This document shows, piece by piece, positions 22,596 to 34,382 of a DNA stretch of 64,000 nucleotides. Location of the stretch: positions 558,001 to 622,000 of the forward strand of contig JAEHOE010000053.1 of the NCBI GenBank assembly GCA_016858145.1. Direction: 5' to 3'. Positions within the stretch are counted from its first letter, which is position 1. Each line of letters starts with the position of its first letter. Origin of the DNA: Edaphochlamys debaryana (Eukaryota > Chlorophyta > Chlorophyceae > Chlamydomonadales). The translations under genes were made by a program, and so were the position numbers. The notes beneath the pieces were generated by a model. It saw only the letters and a program-made list of their open reading frames with translations, ran no database searches and was not told the origin of the DNA.

Positions 22596-23350
22596 CAATG
22601 CCCTTGTTTCAAATGTAATTCCAGGATGCACCTTTAAGTAGGGCGGGGTGCCGGGGTTACTCCTGCCAATGCCTTCCCTCCATGCATCTTCCCTACATGC
22701 ACGCCTCGACCCCAACCCACAGTGAATCCGCCCAGAAGACGTACGGCCTGGGCACGCACGACGACACAGCGAGTGAAGTTCATTCAACGTCGAGTCCAAA
22801 CCCTGCAACCGGTTAATCCGGGGCTACAGCAGCCCAGAATTCCCTTGAAAAGCCGCAAGCCAACGTGCACATTATGGTACGGATTCCACCTCATAGTCGA
22901 CCCATCCAGCAGCCCTTGCAATGCTCTACATTCTCTGCCGGGCAAGCTTATTGCCCGCGCTCTCGTGCCATATCATCCTGCAAGCTGCTCGTTGCTCTTT
23001 CTCTCTATGCAATGGGTCCAATAGGGCGTGCAAGTGGCGCCGATACGCACATCAAATGTTATGACCAGTGATAGGGATAATGTAAAATGCCCATGCGGAC
23101 AACACCTCGAAGCGTTGGTCGAGACCAGGGCGGACATTGCCCTCCACCTAGCCGCCCGAGAGCCGCCTGCCTTGCTACCGGTTCTGCGGCTCTCATGCTA
23201 CCACCACACACCGCCCTACCTACCTCAAACCCGAAGCCATCAGTCGAGCCCCCGACTCTGCTAGCGGTGCGCGTACACCCGTGTACACCCGCATGGTCCC
23301 CACATTGTCGCTTTAACCAACCCCGCGGGGCCCTTCACGCATCCCCCGCG

Positions 23351-26300
23351 TTACGCCTTGCCCCAGCCGGGGCCCCGCTCTGCCTTTGCGAGCCAAGCGA
23401 ACCCCGCCGCAGCAGCAGCGAAGCCCTGCACCCGCTCCGCGCTGCTCCACTCGCGAGCATAGTACCGCTCCTCGGCCCACACATCGCCGCGCGCGCTGGG
23501 TTTTGGACCCAGGAGAGGGCCGCCCCAGGGCCCGAAGCGGATCACGAGCAGCCCAGCGGACGCCGTACAGCACGTGACGCCCATAAGCTTGAAGCCGCGG
23601 TCGTACGTGTCCCTGTGCGGTGCCGTACGAGAGGGGTTGGTTTATGATGAGTGCGATGCAAGCAGCACTAGCAGTACGGCTTGGTACCATTGCACGGGGT
23701 CCGGATCAGCACATGACTCACACGCCCCCACAGAAGAAAGCTCCTGTCAGAGCCGAGGAGCCAAGAAAGCCAGCGGCTGCCAGAATGGTCATCACGGCAC
23801 TGCAGCAGGGGGTCACAACGGTGCGGGGTTGATAAAGGTCGGAAGGAGGTCGCTGGGGATCACTGGTAGTCGAGCACACACTTGCACAAGCACGCTGCCC
23901 GCCCTGTCCTGCCTGTAAGCTCTGTAGGAGACGAAGGGCGCAACGCTCGCGTTCACTCCGCAGGCCTGAGCGGCACACAGAAGGGGGCAAGCAGCGCAGT
24001 GTCATTTCACAATCAGCGCATAGCCGCTGTGATCACATCATGCGACCGGCCCCAGCGGCCTGGCTCATCACTACCATTACTCGACCCTTCCTCCACCTCC
24101 ATCCGTCATGCGGCAGGGCCCGTCATGCCAGCCCCGACCCACTCACCGCCTGGAGGCCCACCCCCGCCAGAACCAGCAGCGCCAGGGTCGCGCCCACGCT
24201 CTCATCCGCGGCGCCGCCCAGCAGCGCGCACGCAGCCCCCGCGCCGGCCTGCAGCGCCCATAGCGCCCACAGCCGCCCCCGCATGCCCCGGCGCTTGGCC
24301 ACGGCTTCCGACAGCCCCGCGCCCGCGGCCCGCGCCAGCAGGTTGGTGAGACCGAAGACGCTGGCGCAGGCGGTCGCCGCGGGGACGCTGAGCTGGTGGG
24401 TGTGGATGAGGAAGCGGGGCAGCACGTTCCAGGCGGTCAGCTGGCAGCCCATGGTGAGCCTGCAGCGGGCAGTGCGGGCATACACCAGAGGGGTAAAGCT
24501 TGGGGTGGTGTGTGAGCAGTTGGGGAGTTCTGGACTTCAAGAACCGGCACCATGAAGTTGAGGCGAAACAACGCAGAGAAGTGTAATGAAGTAAGCGGTT
24601 AGGATGGAGCCGAGCTGCTGTGTTGAAGCTTCCAACCCCCGCCCGTTGGACTCACGCGTAGCTCAGGCCCAGCAGCCACGTGATGGGGTTGCGCAGGGCC
24701 ATGCCGTACAGCCTCGCCTCTCCGACTTCTCCCGTACAGGCCCGCTGTACAAGCCGTGGGCTGCCCGCCCCCGCGTGCGGTGTCCCGGCCACGCTGCTGC
24801 CCGCGGCACTCCACCGGAAGAAGTTTGGTGCCTGATGAGCGCTGCCCGCCGCTCCCCCCCTGGCGCCTCTTCCCCCGCCCTTGCCGCTGCTGTACGCCGA
24901 CGTAGCATGCCCAGAACCGTAAACATCCACGCGTAGACCGCTTGCACTGATATCGGCTCCTTTGCTGCTTCTATCGTTGACGATTTCAAGATCGTCATCC
25001 TCCGACCCAGGCCCCGGCTCCGACTCTCGCACTGCGTCGAGCTCAGGAGTGAGCGAACGATGACTAACCATCCGCAACGAGCTTCCGTGCGGCATCATCG
25101 GCGCCCGAGCTGGGGCCGCCGGATCTGGCGGCGGGTTCCCATGCTGTTTCGCTTGAAGACCGGCCTCCTGCTGCGCCTGCTCGCCTGGCAGCGGCATCGT
25201 GTGCGGCCTCTCGAGTCCGCGCTCCTCCGCCACCTGGGCCAGCGCAAGCGTCAGTGACAACACCTCTCCTGTGCTGGACCCCCTGGCGAGCACGACGGGC
25301 TGAGCGCCACCCACGTCCACACCAGTGCGGTCGGAGGCCTCACCACCGGGTGAAGCCGCCGGTGTGCCCCCAGCCCCTGGCACGCAGGCGGGCTGAAAGC
25401 CCCGCGCGTCCGCCGCTGGCGGCACGCGGCTGCAGAGCTCGAGCTCGTGCTCTGTCCCCTCAGCCACGGCAAAGGGCCCGCGCCGGCTGATCCCGCCGGC
25501 CGCCCCGCTCGTCACAATGTGCGCAATCCGGGGGGTCTCAGGCGTCTCGGCATCCGCTGGGTGGTCCAACCGCTTCCCTAACGTGCTGCTCTGCCGCGCA
25601 GCTGCCATTAGAGTCGTGTCCTTGCGCCTCAGCGCCAGCTCCGGGTCCCAGACCGCAGGCCGCTTGCTGCTGCTCGGGTTGTAGCCCTGCTGGTATCCTT
25701 CCTGTTGCATGCCTTTGCTGGCCTGCCGGTAGTACTCGCTGGCGCCGGCATGAAAGCTCAAGTCACTGGACTCGTCCGGATCTGAGCACGCAAACCGCTT
25801 CGGCCGAGGATCGAGCAGGTCACCCGCTGGCGTGTCCTGCCCGAACGCTAGGGTCAGCACCGCGACCAAGATGCACAGCCCGGCGAGCGCGAAGTACGTC
25901 GCCCGCCATGGCGCGACCACGCTGCTCATCGCCATGACGCCGCTGCCTCCCAGCGTCAGCAGCACGGTCCTCGCGCCGTCAACGATTGCAACGCTGCCGC
26001 TGGTGCCGCCTCCGCCGGCGTGGGCGTTACAGACGAGTACGAGCAGCATTGCGCAGCCGCCGCCGGCGTTGGCCATGCCGGCGGCGGCGCTGGTGGCGGC
26101 GGTGAGGCACTGGAAGTCGAACATGGCAACCACCCAGGCGCTGTGGGGACAACAGGCGGCACATGCAGCGTAAACTCTAGCTAGGCGGGGAGCCCGGGAC
26201 CAGGGTACCGTACTGACATGGCGGCCAGCGCCCCTGCCGTTGGGTCAAACCCCGCCCTTAAGGCTGGGGCGCGGGACACCGCATGCCCCTCTCCACCCTA

Positions 26301-28217
26301 CGTGACCCTTCAAGTTGAGCTTTGCCTGCGGGACCTCCCCAAACACCGGCCCACGGCACTCACTGCGCCACCACCGCCAGTGCCAGGCTGGCGCCCAGCA
26401 CGCAGCGCACGAGCACGAACCCGGCGGCCTGGGTCACCAGGGGCCCACAGGCGAGCGCCAGAGCCGCAAGCAGCAATGCCCCGATCTGGGTTATGATGTG
26501 AACGGAAGGGAGCGGGCAGGCGTCACATGCAATGCGGTCCATGCGTAAGGACGTGAGATGGACGAACCCCGGACAAGCAGGGATAAGGGCAGGAGACGCA
26601 TCCGCTGACCATGCGCTGTAGCGTGCTAGCCCCTTTGCAGCAAGCCCTCACCTGAACGTAGCGAGGGCCGATCCGCCGCATCAGCCAGGCGCACACGAAA
26701 CACGCCAGCGCGGCGCACAGGGTCGCCGCCACCGCCGCCCCGCCGGCCGTCGTGGAGCTGACGTCCAGGCCCATAGCAGGCAGCAGTGCCGGTGGCGCAA
26801 AGGCCGCCAGGGTGACGGCGAACGCACCCAGCCAGGCGAGATGAAAGCAGGCGTGATGAGGAGACTTGAGCGACAGCGGCCGGAAACTTGCTGCCTTGCG
26901 GAAGGCCGTGCAGACGACCGCCGCCGTCGCGACGGCGGCACCGCGTCGCCAGAAACTACCGCTGCCGCCGCCGCCGCCGTCACGGTCACCGCCGCCGCCG
27001 TCACTGAATGCCCGACCACGGAATGCGGCGGCCTCGACATGCATCCCGGCGGCGGCGGACGGGGCGCCGCCGCCGCGAGCCTGCTGCAAGGTCCCGGCTT
27101 GTGCCGTCAACGACGGTGCGGACGATGGCGGGACGCTGTCGTCTCCATGGCCCAGCGGCGTCGCAGAAATGCCAACCTGCGCCAGCGCCGCGCCCGCCAC
27201 CTCGTCTACAGCGCCACCGCCGCCACCGCCGCCGTCACCGCCAGCATGAAGACGTGTCGACAACAAACCGTTTACCGCACCAGTTAAGGCCATGCCTGCA
27301 TCGTGGGTTTCTGCCAGGATGCCGGATGACGAGGATCGAACCATGGCCTCGACGGCGGCGGCGCTCGTGACACAGCCGCTGAGGAGATCGTTGTCGCGGT
27401 GGCTGGCGGCGGCGGCCGCCAGCAGAGTCCGGTACGACGGGCCGCTCCGGGGTACGGCAAGCAACGAACTCCTGCCACCGTGCGTGAGGCGGCTCGGGTG
27501 TGCAGCAGGCGATGGGCCCAGGCCGTACTGCGGGGTCCCTCTCTCAAGCCTGCCGCTCAGGCCGTGAGGAGCAGCTAATGCCCTCGCGCCTGCGCCGGAA
27601 GGCGGCGCGAGCTGGCCCCCGCCGCGTGCGGGCGAGGAGGTGGCGGTGGTGTTGCCGCCAGAGTTCGTGGCGGCGGGGTGGACCCAGCCGCGGGCTTGGG
27701 AGGGACTCGTGGACAGCTGCGTCAGCTTCCCCGAGTTCCCCAGGGAGGCGCGTCCCCGGGTGACACCGGTGCCGGAGGTGTGGGTAGCGCTGCTGATACC
27801 GAGCGAGAACTTGGCAAAGCTGGTCTGCGTGAAGCCGCCGCCGCTGACGCCAGTGGCGCCGACGGAGCTCCTGGCGTACTGGGACCACGCAGCGCTGGGG
27901 CTGGCACCCAGAGGATTAGATGCCGCTGAGGGCCCGTGTGCGCTGCCCTCACGACGGTTGCTGTGAGCCTGCCATGCGTCGCTGCCGTACAACTCGATGA
28001 CAGCGCCCAGCCGTGGACGTGGTGACACGAGCAGCCCTCCCGGCGCGGGTCCGTGGCTTCGTGAAGAGGACGTGGTCCACACGGGGGTTGAGACCCCAAT
28101 CTGGAGCTCCGCCGCGTTGGAGTCGAATGGGCTGGTTTCCCCGACGCTGCCATATATGGGCGGCTGGTCGGGGGCAGGGCTGGACACCCCACCAGCAGAC
28201 CTCGCGCCGTCCTCCAT
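23351..28217 (-). CDS. Divergent, greatly enlarged NRT2/NNP-family (nitrate-type) transporter
   Basis: Seven minus-strand exons: 28217-26652, 26485-26364, 26140-24656, 24459-24147, 23965-23880 (end uncertain), 23799-23722, 23612-23351 (about 1303 aa; NRT2s are about 500-550). The MFS core starts near residue 452 (HLAWLGAF). It continues with RRIGPRYVQIGALLLA, the first NNP signature AAAGMANAGGG, the LTMGCQLTAWNVLPRFL helix, RRGMRGRLWALWALQ, VAPFVSYR, and the NRT2-type tail YYAREWSSAERVQGF. NRT2 proteins import nitrate or nitrite with protons, often with a NAR2 partner. Oddities: a low-complexity N-terminal extension of about 450 residues, a roughly 380-residue insert in the central loop (about 666-1045), and loss of the second glycine signature expected after VAPFVSYR. 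The ATG at 28217 was preferred over an upstream in-frame GTG. Substrate is not proven; a regulatory 'transceptor' or decaying copy is possible. Confidence 0.8.
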
Positions 28218-29473
28218 GTCACTGGTGGCAGCACGCACCTAGCTAGACACGGTAATTATCTTCCTTCCTCACGCTCCGCGGTGGAGAGGCCATTCAGCGA
28301 CTCGAATGTCTGAGGCCCACCACGCCCGAGGAGCGAGCTCACGAGCCGTTGCCGTAATAGCTACAAACCATTCCGTGGCGATGGCACGACCGTTACGTTT
28401 AAGCTGCAGCTGAAATGCTCGCGGAGTTTCCTCCTCCCCGTGTGGCGCTCACGTGTGGGAGGGCAACATATGCGTATAAGATGATGGGGCTATGCCTGAG
28501 GTTCTGCGCCACAAGCGCGTTTCGCAGTCTTAGTGGCAAGATGTGACCTCCAGTGCTCGGGAACCGTATATAAGCGGTGCTTTACGACCTAAACGAGTAC
28601 GTGCAACACTTGTTTAAGACTGGCGCGAGGAGGAGACGTCGGAGATCACAGTTTTGCGCACCTAACCACAGGCATGTGAGCTCATGTGTCTGTCACCCGG
28701 CCGATGCACCCGCTGGTCCACCCGGCCGGCCCATCCTCCGGTCCACCGCTCCCCTCCAATGCCTTTGTGGAAGTTCAGGGGACCTGGCATGGGCATGGGC
28801 TGTGCAGGGGCCGCTTGGCGGGGTCCAGGTCCCTGACTTCGCGACGAGGGGCGCGACGAGGGGCGCATGCCGGCGGAGGAGGGATGCACACCTTGTGACG
28901 GGCCCGCTGGGGGCAAAGGCGCGGCTTAGGGGACAGGGAGGGCAGGCAAAGGGCGATGGGGGAGAGGGAGGGCGGGCGAGGGGCTGAGGGGGGCTGCCAG
29001 GACCATATACGAGTGTGTACGTGTCTGCCAACGTATATCGCGGGGCCCCCGCAGGACGGCGCACCTGCATACTTACGTTGGCGACTACCGCTTAGGACAC
29101 TCGCAACGAAGGCGCCTTCAATCAGCGGGCAGAGTGCGGGCGGTCGCGTGCCATCGCGTGCCGCTGCGTGCCGAGGCTGGCGGTGGGGTGCCTGCGTCTG
29201 ACGGGCCGTTAGCCCGAGGTTCGTGCTTACTCGCGAAGGCGTATGCGGCCGCCGGGCCTGCTTATACTAGTTGTACTACTTCTAGTCTTTGACGCGAGTG
29301 CACGCTCATGTTCAAGCCGCTAGCTCCCGGTTCTTCGCATTCCTCGTGCGTGGCAAGGAAATGAGCGGCTAAAGCAACGGCAAGCTCTTTAGAGTTTCAC
29401 CACGCCTGTGGAGCACAGCTTGGTGCTCGGGCCGCGCCGCAGAACTGCGCCGGCCCGGCTCCAATTCTACGCG
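28218..29473. promoter_or_regulatory. Divergent promoter region between the NRT2-like and Kelch-b561 genes
   Basis: This 1.26-kb intergenic stretch separates two head-to-head genes. The plus-strand sequence has a TATA-like TATATAAG at 28567-28574, which would start a transcript near 28600 and leave a leader of about 870 bases, perhaps with an intron, before the Kelch-b561 ATG. No open frame here has domain support. No clear TATA was found for the minus-strand transporter. Confidence 0.5.
28567..28574 (+). promoter_or_regulatory. TATA-like box
   Basis: TATATAAG stands out in GC-rich surroundings and is oriented toward the Kelch-b561 gene, about 900 bases before its ATG. The assignment is positional. 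Confidence 0.35.
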
Positions 29474-32400
29474 ATGCTGGTTCTATGGCTTGCCCTGCTG
29501 CTTCTAGACCGAGCCGAAGGGCTTTCTGCATCTCCACTATCGTGGTTGCGCGTAGGGCCACCTGAAAGCGCGACAGGTGAGGTCGTCGTGCGTGCCCCCG
29601 GGCCCCTTGCTCGCTGGCTTCTCCCTCCTTGACCGCTGGACCGCCTCCTGTGTGCTCCAGCCACCACCTCCTCAGCCTGGCCTCCGCCACGCCGAGGCGC
29701 CGCCCTGGTGTATGACCCATCCACCAAGCACCTGGTGTTGTTTGGAGGCACTGGCGCCAACGGGGCCCTGGCGGACGTTTGGGCCTACGATATTGGGACG
29801 CGCGTATGGCAGCAGATTAGTACGTTCTCAAGCTCTGAGCAGCCTGGTACGTGGTTCCTGGGCTACCAAGTTTACCGGGGCGCAGCGTTTCCGTGGGCAG
29901 CCGCTGTTGGCGTTCCCTAGGGGGCGTCCCCCAGGGAGTCCCCAAATTCCCCCTGCGTGCCTTGAACCAGCAAACACACCCGGTACTGTCTGTTGCCGGC
30001 TACGGGTTGCTCTTGAACTCTTTGCCGCGTCGACCCAGCAGAGTGCTCCATGGTCACATACGCATGCTCACGCACTGCGGGTGTTGCCGGCCGCGGGCTG
30101 CACTCGAAGACCTACCCCTGTGCACCAGCGTCTGCCGTCCCGCCCACAAGCAGTGCACCTACTTGGGCGGTTCGGCCCTGGCCCTTGCTCTGCCTCTAAC
30201 TTCCCCACGGCTCTGCCCCTTGCGCGCCACAGAGCCCAGGCACACGTTCGTGTACGGCCTCTACCTCAATGACACCCAGCCGGCGCCCGTGCCCCCCCGC
30301 CGGTCCCTCATCGTCTCGACGGGCCAGGGCGCACAGGGTGAGGGTGATAATGCTGGGGCTATGCGTGCAGCTGCTAAGCCCCAGGACAAGGAAGGATGCA
30401 GAAGGGCACCCTGGAGGGTGCCTCTGATCAAGGGGCAACCAAACGGCTACCAAAGTGAACCGAGGGTCGCAGGCAGCCCCTGCGTGGTGCAAGCGCCGCT
30501 GCCTGTCGTACAGGTCCCTGACATGTGCCTAACAAGCCACGCGTGCACCTCCTGTACGGCACAGTGTTCTCCGACACGTGGGCGCTGGATCTGGACACGT
30601 GGGCCTGGCGGCGGTTACCCGACAACGGTGACGCGCCGCCCACGCTGTACGGCTCGGCTGGCGGCATCGTGCCCCTCCTTCCCGGGCGGCCTGGCGTGCC
30701 GAGGCTGTGGCTGTCGCATGGCTTCTCGCTCAAAACCCGCTACTCCAAGACATGGGTGTACGACCTGCGGGCTGAGAGGTGCGTGGTGGTAGCTGGGACG
30801 GGTACTCCCCGTCCGACGGGGATTGCTCCAGGTTGCCCCAGGTTGAATAAAGCATGGCTTGCCTCGCTGGTGGGGACAGCAGCATCGGGATAGGGTGCCT
30901 GCTTGAAGCAGCACCGGGTACAGGGTGGGGATGCTATCAGGCGGGAACCTGACCGCCGGGTGATCGACTCTCGACTGCTGGTCTCCCATCCTCGCGTGCA
31001 GCTGGAGCGTGGTGCACGGCAGCATCAACTCGTACGACCCCATGAAGCCGCACGCGCGCTGCATCGTCAGCTCAACCGTCACGGCGGATGAGCAGATCGT
31101 CATGTACGGCGGATGCGCGCAGGTGCGTTGGTTGGAGTTTGCTGCTGCTCGTGCCCATAGCGCGCTACCGGCTGCTAGATGCGTGATTTCGCCGCGTCCA
31201 ATCCCGATGGCCCGCCCCAACCTGCAGAACGGCGGTACGGGTGGGCAGTGCCCCGCACGGGACACGTGGCGGTTCGACACCCCCGTGGCCCCGGGTAAGC
31301 GGTACGCTCGAGCCAACGTAACCGCGTCGTTGCAAGGTACGACGCTGAGCCGACGAGAGCCTCCCCAAAGCGCTCCTCGACCCACAGCAGTGCCTGCAAC
31401 ATGTGAAGGTCCCGCCGTAAGGGCCCGCCAGAGTCCCTCGACCCCACCCAGGGGTCCCCTGACGCCTCACCTGCTTGTGTTCCTGTCCGCCCGTGGACTT
31501 GGAACCCCCCCAGGCTCCGGGGCATGGCACCAAGCCTCATCCTGCCCCACCCCCCGCACACGCGGCGCGATGGCCCCATTGGCCTCGCCCGCCGAGCTGC
31601 GTATGACGGGCGGGCGGTACGTCATGCTGTACGGCGGTTTCGAGACCGACAAGCAGACCATCTCCGTATCTGCGGCGCCGGACGACCAACTGCCGGTTCT
31701 CGATCTGGACAGCGGGCTGTGGCTCATGCTGAGGGCGGGCGGGCAGGTGCCCGCTTTCAGGTGCGTGGCGCAGCGGGCAGACCCATGGCGCCGTCGCACG
31801 AGCCAGCTTGGCCCTTGGCCCTTGGCCTTCACCCGTCTTGGCTAGGAGCGCATGGGGACGCGGAGGGCTGGGCTGGGCTGCAGCCTCCCCTTCAACTTCG
31901 CTAACCTGACCTGCCTGACTTTGTCTTTTGGTACTGACGTCACTGCCCGCGGCGTGTTGCACCCCAGGGCCCAGGCGGCGGTGGCTCACGACCTGGCCAC
32001 CGGCCGCGTGTGGGTGTTTGGCGGCCAGCTCCGGGATGGTGGCGCCATCTCGGCGGACCTCTACATGCTGCAGGTGCGGTACGGTTCAGTACGGTGCGGT
32101 ACGGTGCACACGGGCCTCCCCGTGCTGATGCTGCTGGGTAGGGTCCGGCTGTACGGGGCCACGCCGCAGGCCCCTCCATCCGGCAAGAGGCACGCCGCTG
32201 CCCGCTTGCCCGAGGGCGCTGACCCCACGGGACCCCAACCGCGCACACCCCCCACCTCGCACCTTACACATCCCAATCGCTCCCCGCCCGCAGGGCGACC
32301 CCGCCGTCACGCCCCCCCACTCGGTGGGCTGCGGCTCCTCCATGCTCTTCCCCTACCTGCACGGCCTCTTCATGGGCCTGGGCTGGGGCGTGCTGCTACA

Positions 32401-34382
32401 GGTGGGGCCTGGGCTGGGGCCGGGGCCTGGGCTGGGGCCTGGACTGGGCCTGCATGGGCCTGGGGCGGGGCCTCGACCTGGGGCGTCCCGCAGCAGGCGC
32501 CCGCAGCAGGCGGCTGCGACGCAGAAGTCTTAGTGCCCGGTGCCTGTGCTCAGCCTTAGCTCGTTGCCTCCGTGCCCTAGATCCTGGCCTGCTTTGCACG
32601 GTCCTGCGCTCTTCATGGAGGGCCCGCTGCCCGTGACATTTCTGAACAGCTGCACCATGTGCTTATCCACTCAACGTCGCCGCTTCTCCTTCATTCGTGC
32701 TACTCGCGTGACCGCACGCGCCCTCGTTTCCACAGGCCGGCTGGTTCATCGCCCGCTACTTCAAGGCGCACGACCCCAGGTGGTTCCACCTGCACCGGGC
32801 GTGCCAGGTCAGCACACAGGCCGGCAGGGGGACGCGGGGAGGGGCACGTGCTCCCGAATCTCGTGTGCACTGGCGCGGACACAAAGCGCTCTACCGTACG
32901 TCCTGCTTGGTGGAGGGCGCGCATGTATACACCGCGCCTGCCCTCTTGACTCTGATGTGTTGGCAGTTTGCGTTCTTACGTCCCACCCTGCCTCCTCTAG
33001 ATCACGGGCCTGGTGCTGTCCATCGTGGGTCTGGCTCTGGTCATGTCGGGTGGGCCACGGGGCGGGCCACACACTGGGGTGGGGTCCAAAGGGCATGATG
33101 GCGCGCGCAGGCCGCCAGCCGGCCGTGGGCGCGGGAAGGGCGGGATGTCGTGCATGGCCCAGCCTATACATGCGTGGCTCTTCTCATGCGACCTTACTCG
33201 GCATCCTGCAGGCGGCGTGAAGGCCAACAACCTGGGCTTCTCTCACGGCGCCATCGGGCTAACCACCATGGGCCTGGGCTTGCTACAACCCATCAACGCC
33301 TTCTTCCGGTGGGGCCCTGCTAGAGAGTCGGCGTATTCCCTTCCCAATGTGTTGCGCTCCTGAGTCCGGACGCCGGATGTAGATGCACCGTTGCTTGAGC
33401 GCTGATGGAGCCGAGACGCGCCGGCCTACCGGACCGTGCTGAGCCGCCGTGCTGAGCTGCATGCTGGGGCAATATGCTACATTGCACCGCCTTCGTTTGC
33501 TGCCTCACCCCTTGTTGCTCGCCCCCCCTCCCCACGGCACCAGGCCGCACAAGGGCGCCAAGTGGCGTACGCAGTGGGAGTGGCTGCACCTGTGGTCCGG
33601 GCGGTGGGTGCACGCTGATGGGCCTAGTCACGGGTCGGCAGCGGCGTTCGACTCTTGGCCAGTTGCGCCGGTCCTTCCCCACGCATCTGCTAGATCCAGC
33701 AAACCTTGAAACTGCTCGCGCCACCCGCTTCCCCCCAGGTCCGCGGTGCTGCTGGGCGCTGCCAACGTGAGCCTGGGCACGTTCCTGCTCCAGGGCCCCG
33801 CGGCGGTGTGGATCGCGTGGCACTCGCTGCTGGGCTGCTTCGTGGTGGCGTGCGTGGTCATGGAGGTGCGAGCGGGCGAGGGTCCATGCGATGGCTGGGA
33901 TAGGATGACACAGCAAGAGCAGAGGGGGCCAGCTTCACCTTCGTCGTCATGTGGGCAGGTCATGTATCGATATGCTTGGCGCCCAGCCGGGGCCTCCGTG
34001 CTGGAACGCTCTCCAAGGATTCTCCGGAGGCATCAGGACAGGGCAGGGCAGGACGAGTGCAACCGCGCCTTGCACTGCCCTTCTCCGGCTTCCCACCTGT
34101 CACGCCCCCCTGCCTCTCCCCGCCCCTGCGTGTGTGGCCTGACTCCGCTCTCGCCGTTCTGTTCCGTGCCTCCGCCTGCAGGTCCGGCTCCAAAGGGCCC
34201 TACGGCTGGCCAGGACGGCGCCCCCCACAGCCGCCCACGAGGACGGAAGCGACATGGACACAACAATTGGGAGCAGCAAGGCCGGGGGCAGCGGCAAGTG
34301 GCGGCGGGGCAGCAAAGAGGCGGAGCTTCCACGGCTCGTGGTGGGCGCTGGAGGGGCCGTGGCGGAGCCGGCGGGGCCCTGA
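29474..34382 (+). CDS. Kelch-repeat ectodomain fused to a cytochrome b561 membrane domain
   Basis: Exons: 29474-29576, 29676-29846, 30233-30337, 30537-30778, 31002-31122, 31228-31294, 31514-31760, 31968-32073, 32294-32401, 32736-32807, 33001-33049, 33212-33308, 33544-33603, 33739-33865, 34182-34382 (about 625 aa). A signal peptide (MLVLWLALLLLDRAEG) is followed by Kelch blades (PPPRRGAALVYD, LVLFGG, DVWAYDIGTRVW; PRVHLLYG, DTWALDLDTWAWRRL; YVMLYGGF; RVWVFGGQ). Five helices then carry the four b561 haem ligands in YLHGLFMG, FHLHRACQ, GFSHGAIG and EWLHLWSG. b561 proteins pass electrons across membranes, often from ascorbate to ferric iron or monodehydroascorbate. The Kelch propeller would face outside, and a basic, disordered tail would face the cytosol. 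All junctions are in phase except exon 3 to 4, where canonical sites leave one extra base, so a small exon or a sequence error is likely in 30338-30536. Confidence 0.85.

Larger units (their letters stand above)
20823..23350. other. Gene-poor spacer between two convergent genes
   Basis: These 2.5 kb contain no exon that I can support. They include the EGF-gene 3'UTR, with TGTAA at 21717-21721 as the first good poly(A) signal, the GCCAT satellite, and the 3'UTR of the minus-strand transporter. The frame 21736-22056 is Cys-rich but shows no EGF spacing and no usable splice sites. Base composition is less GC-rich than in the flanking genes. Confidence 0.55.

Noticed and set aside
22345..22808. 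Open frames made of MAWHG and MPCHA repeats
   Set aside because: They are translations of the (GCCAT)26 array. The pentamer lacks stops in every frame, so the frames carry no coding evidence.
26360..28238. Start of the NRT2-like gene at the in-frame GTG at 28238
   Set aside because: Nuclear genes start at ATG. The ATG at 28217 is seven codons downstream in the same frame.
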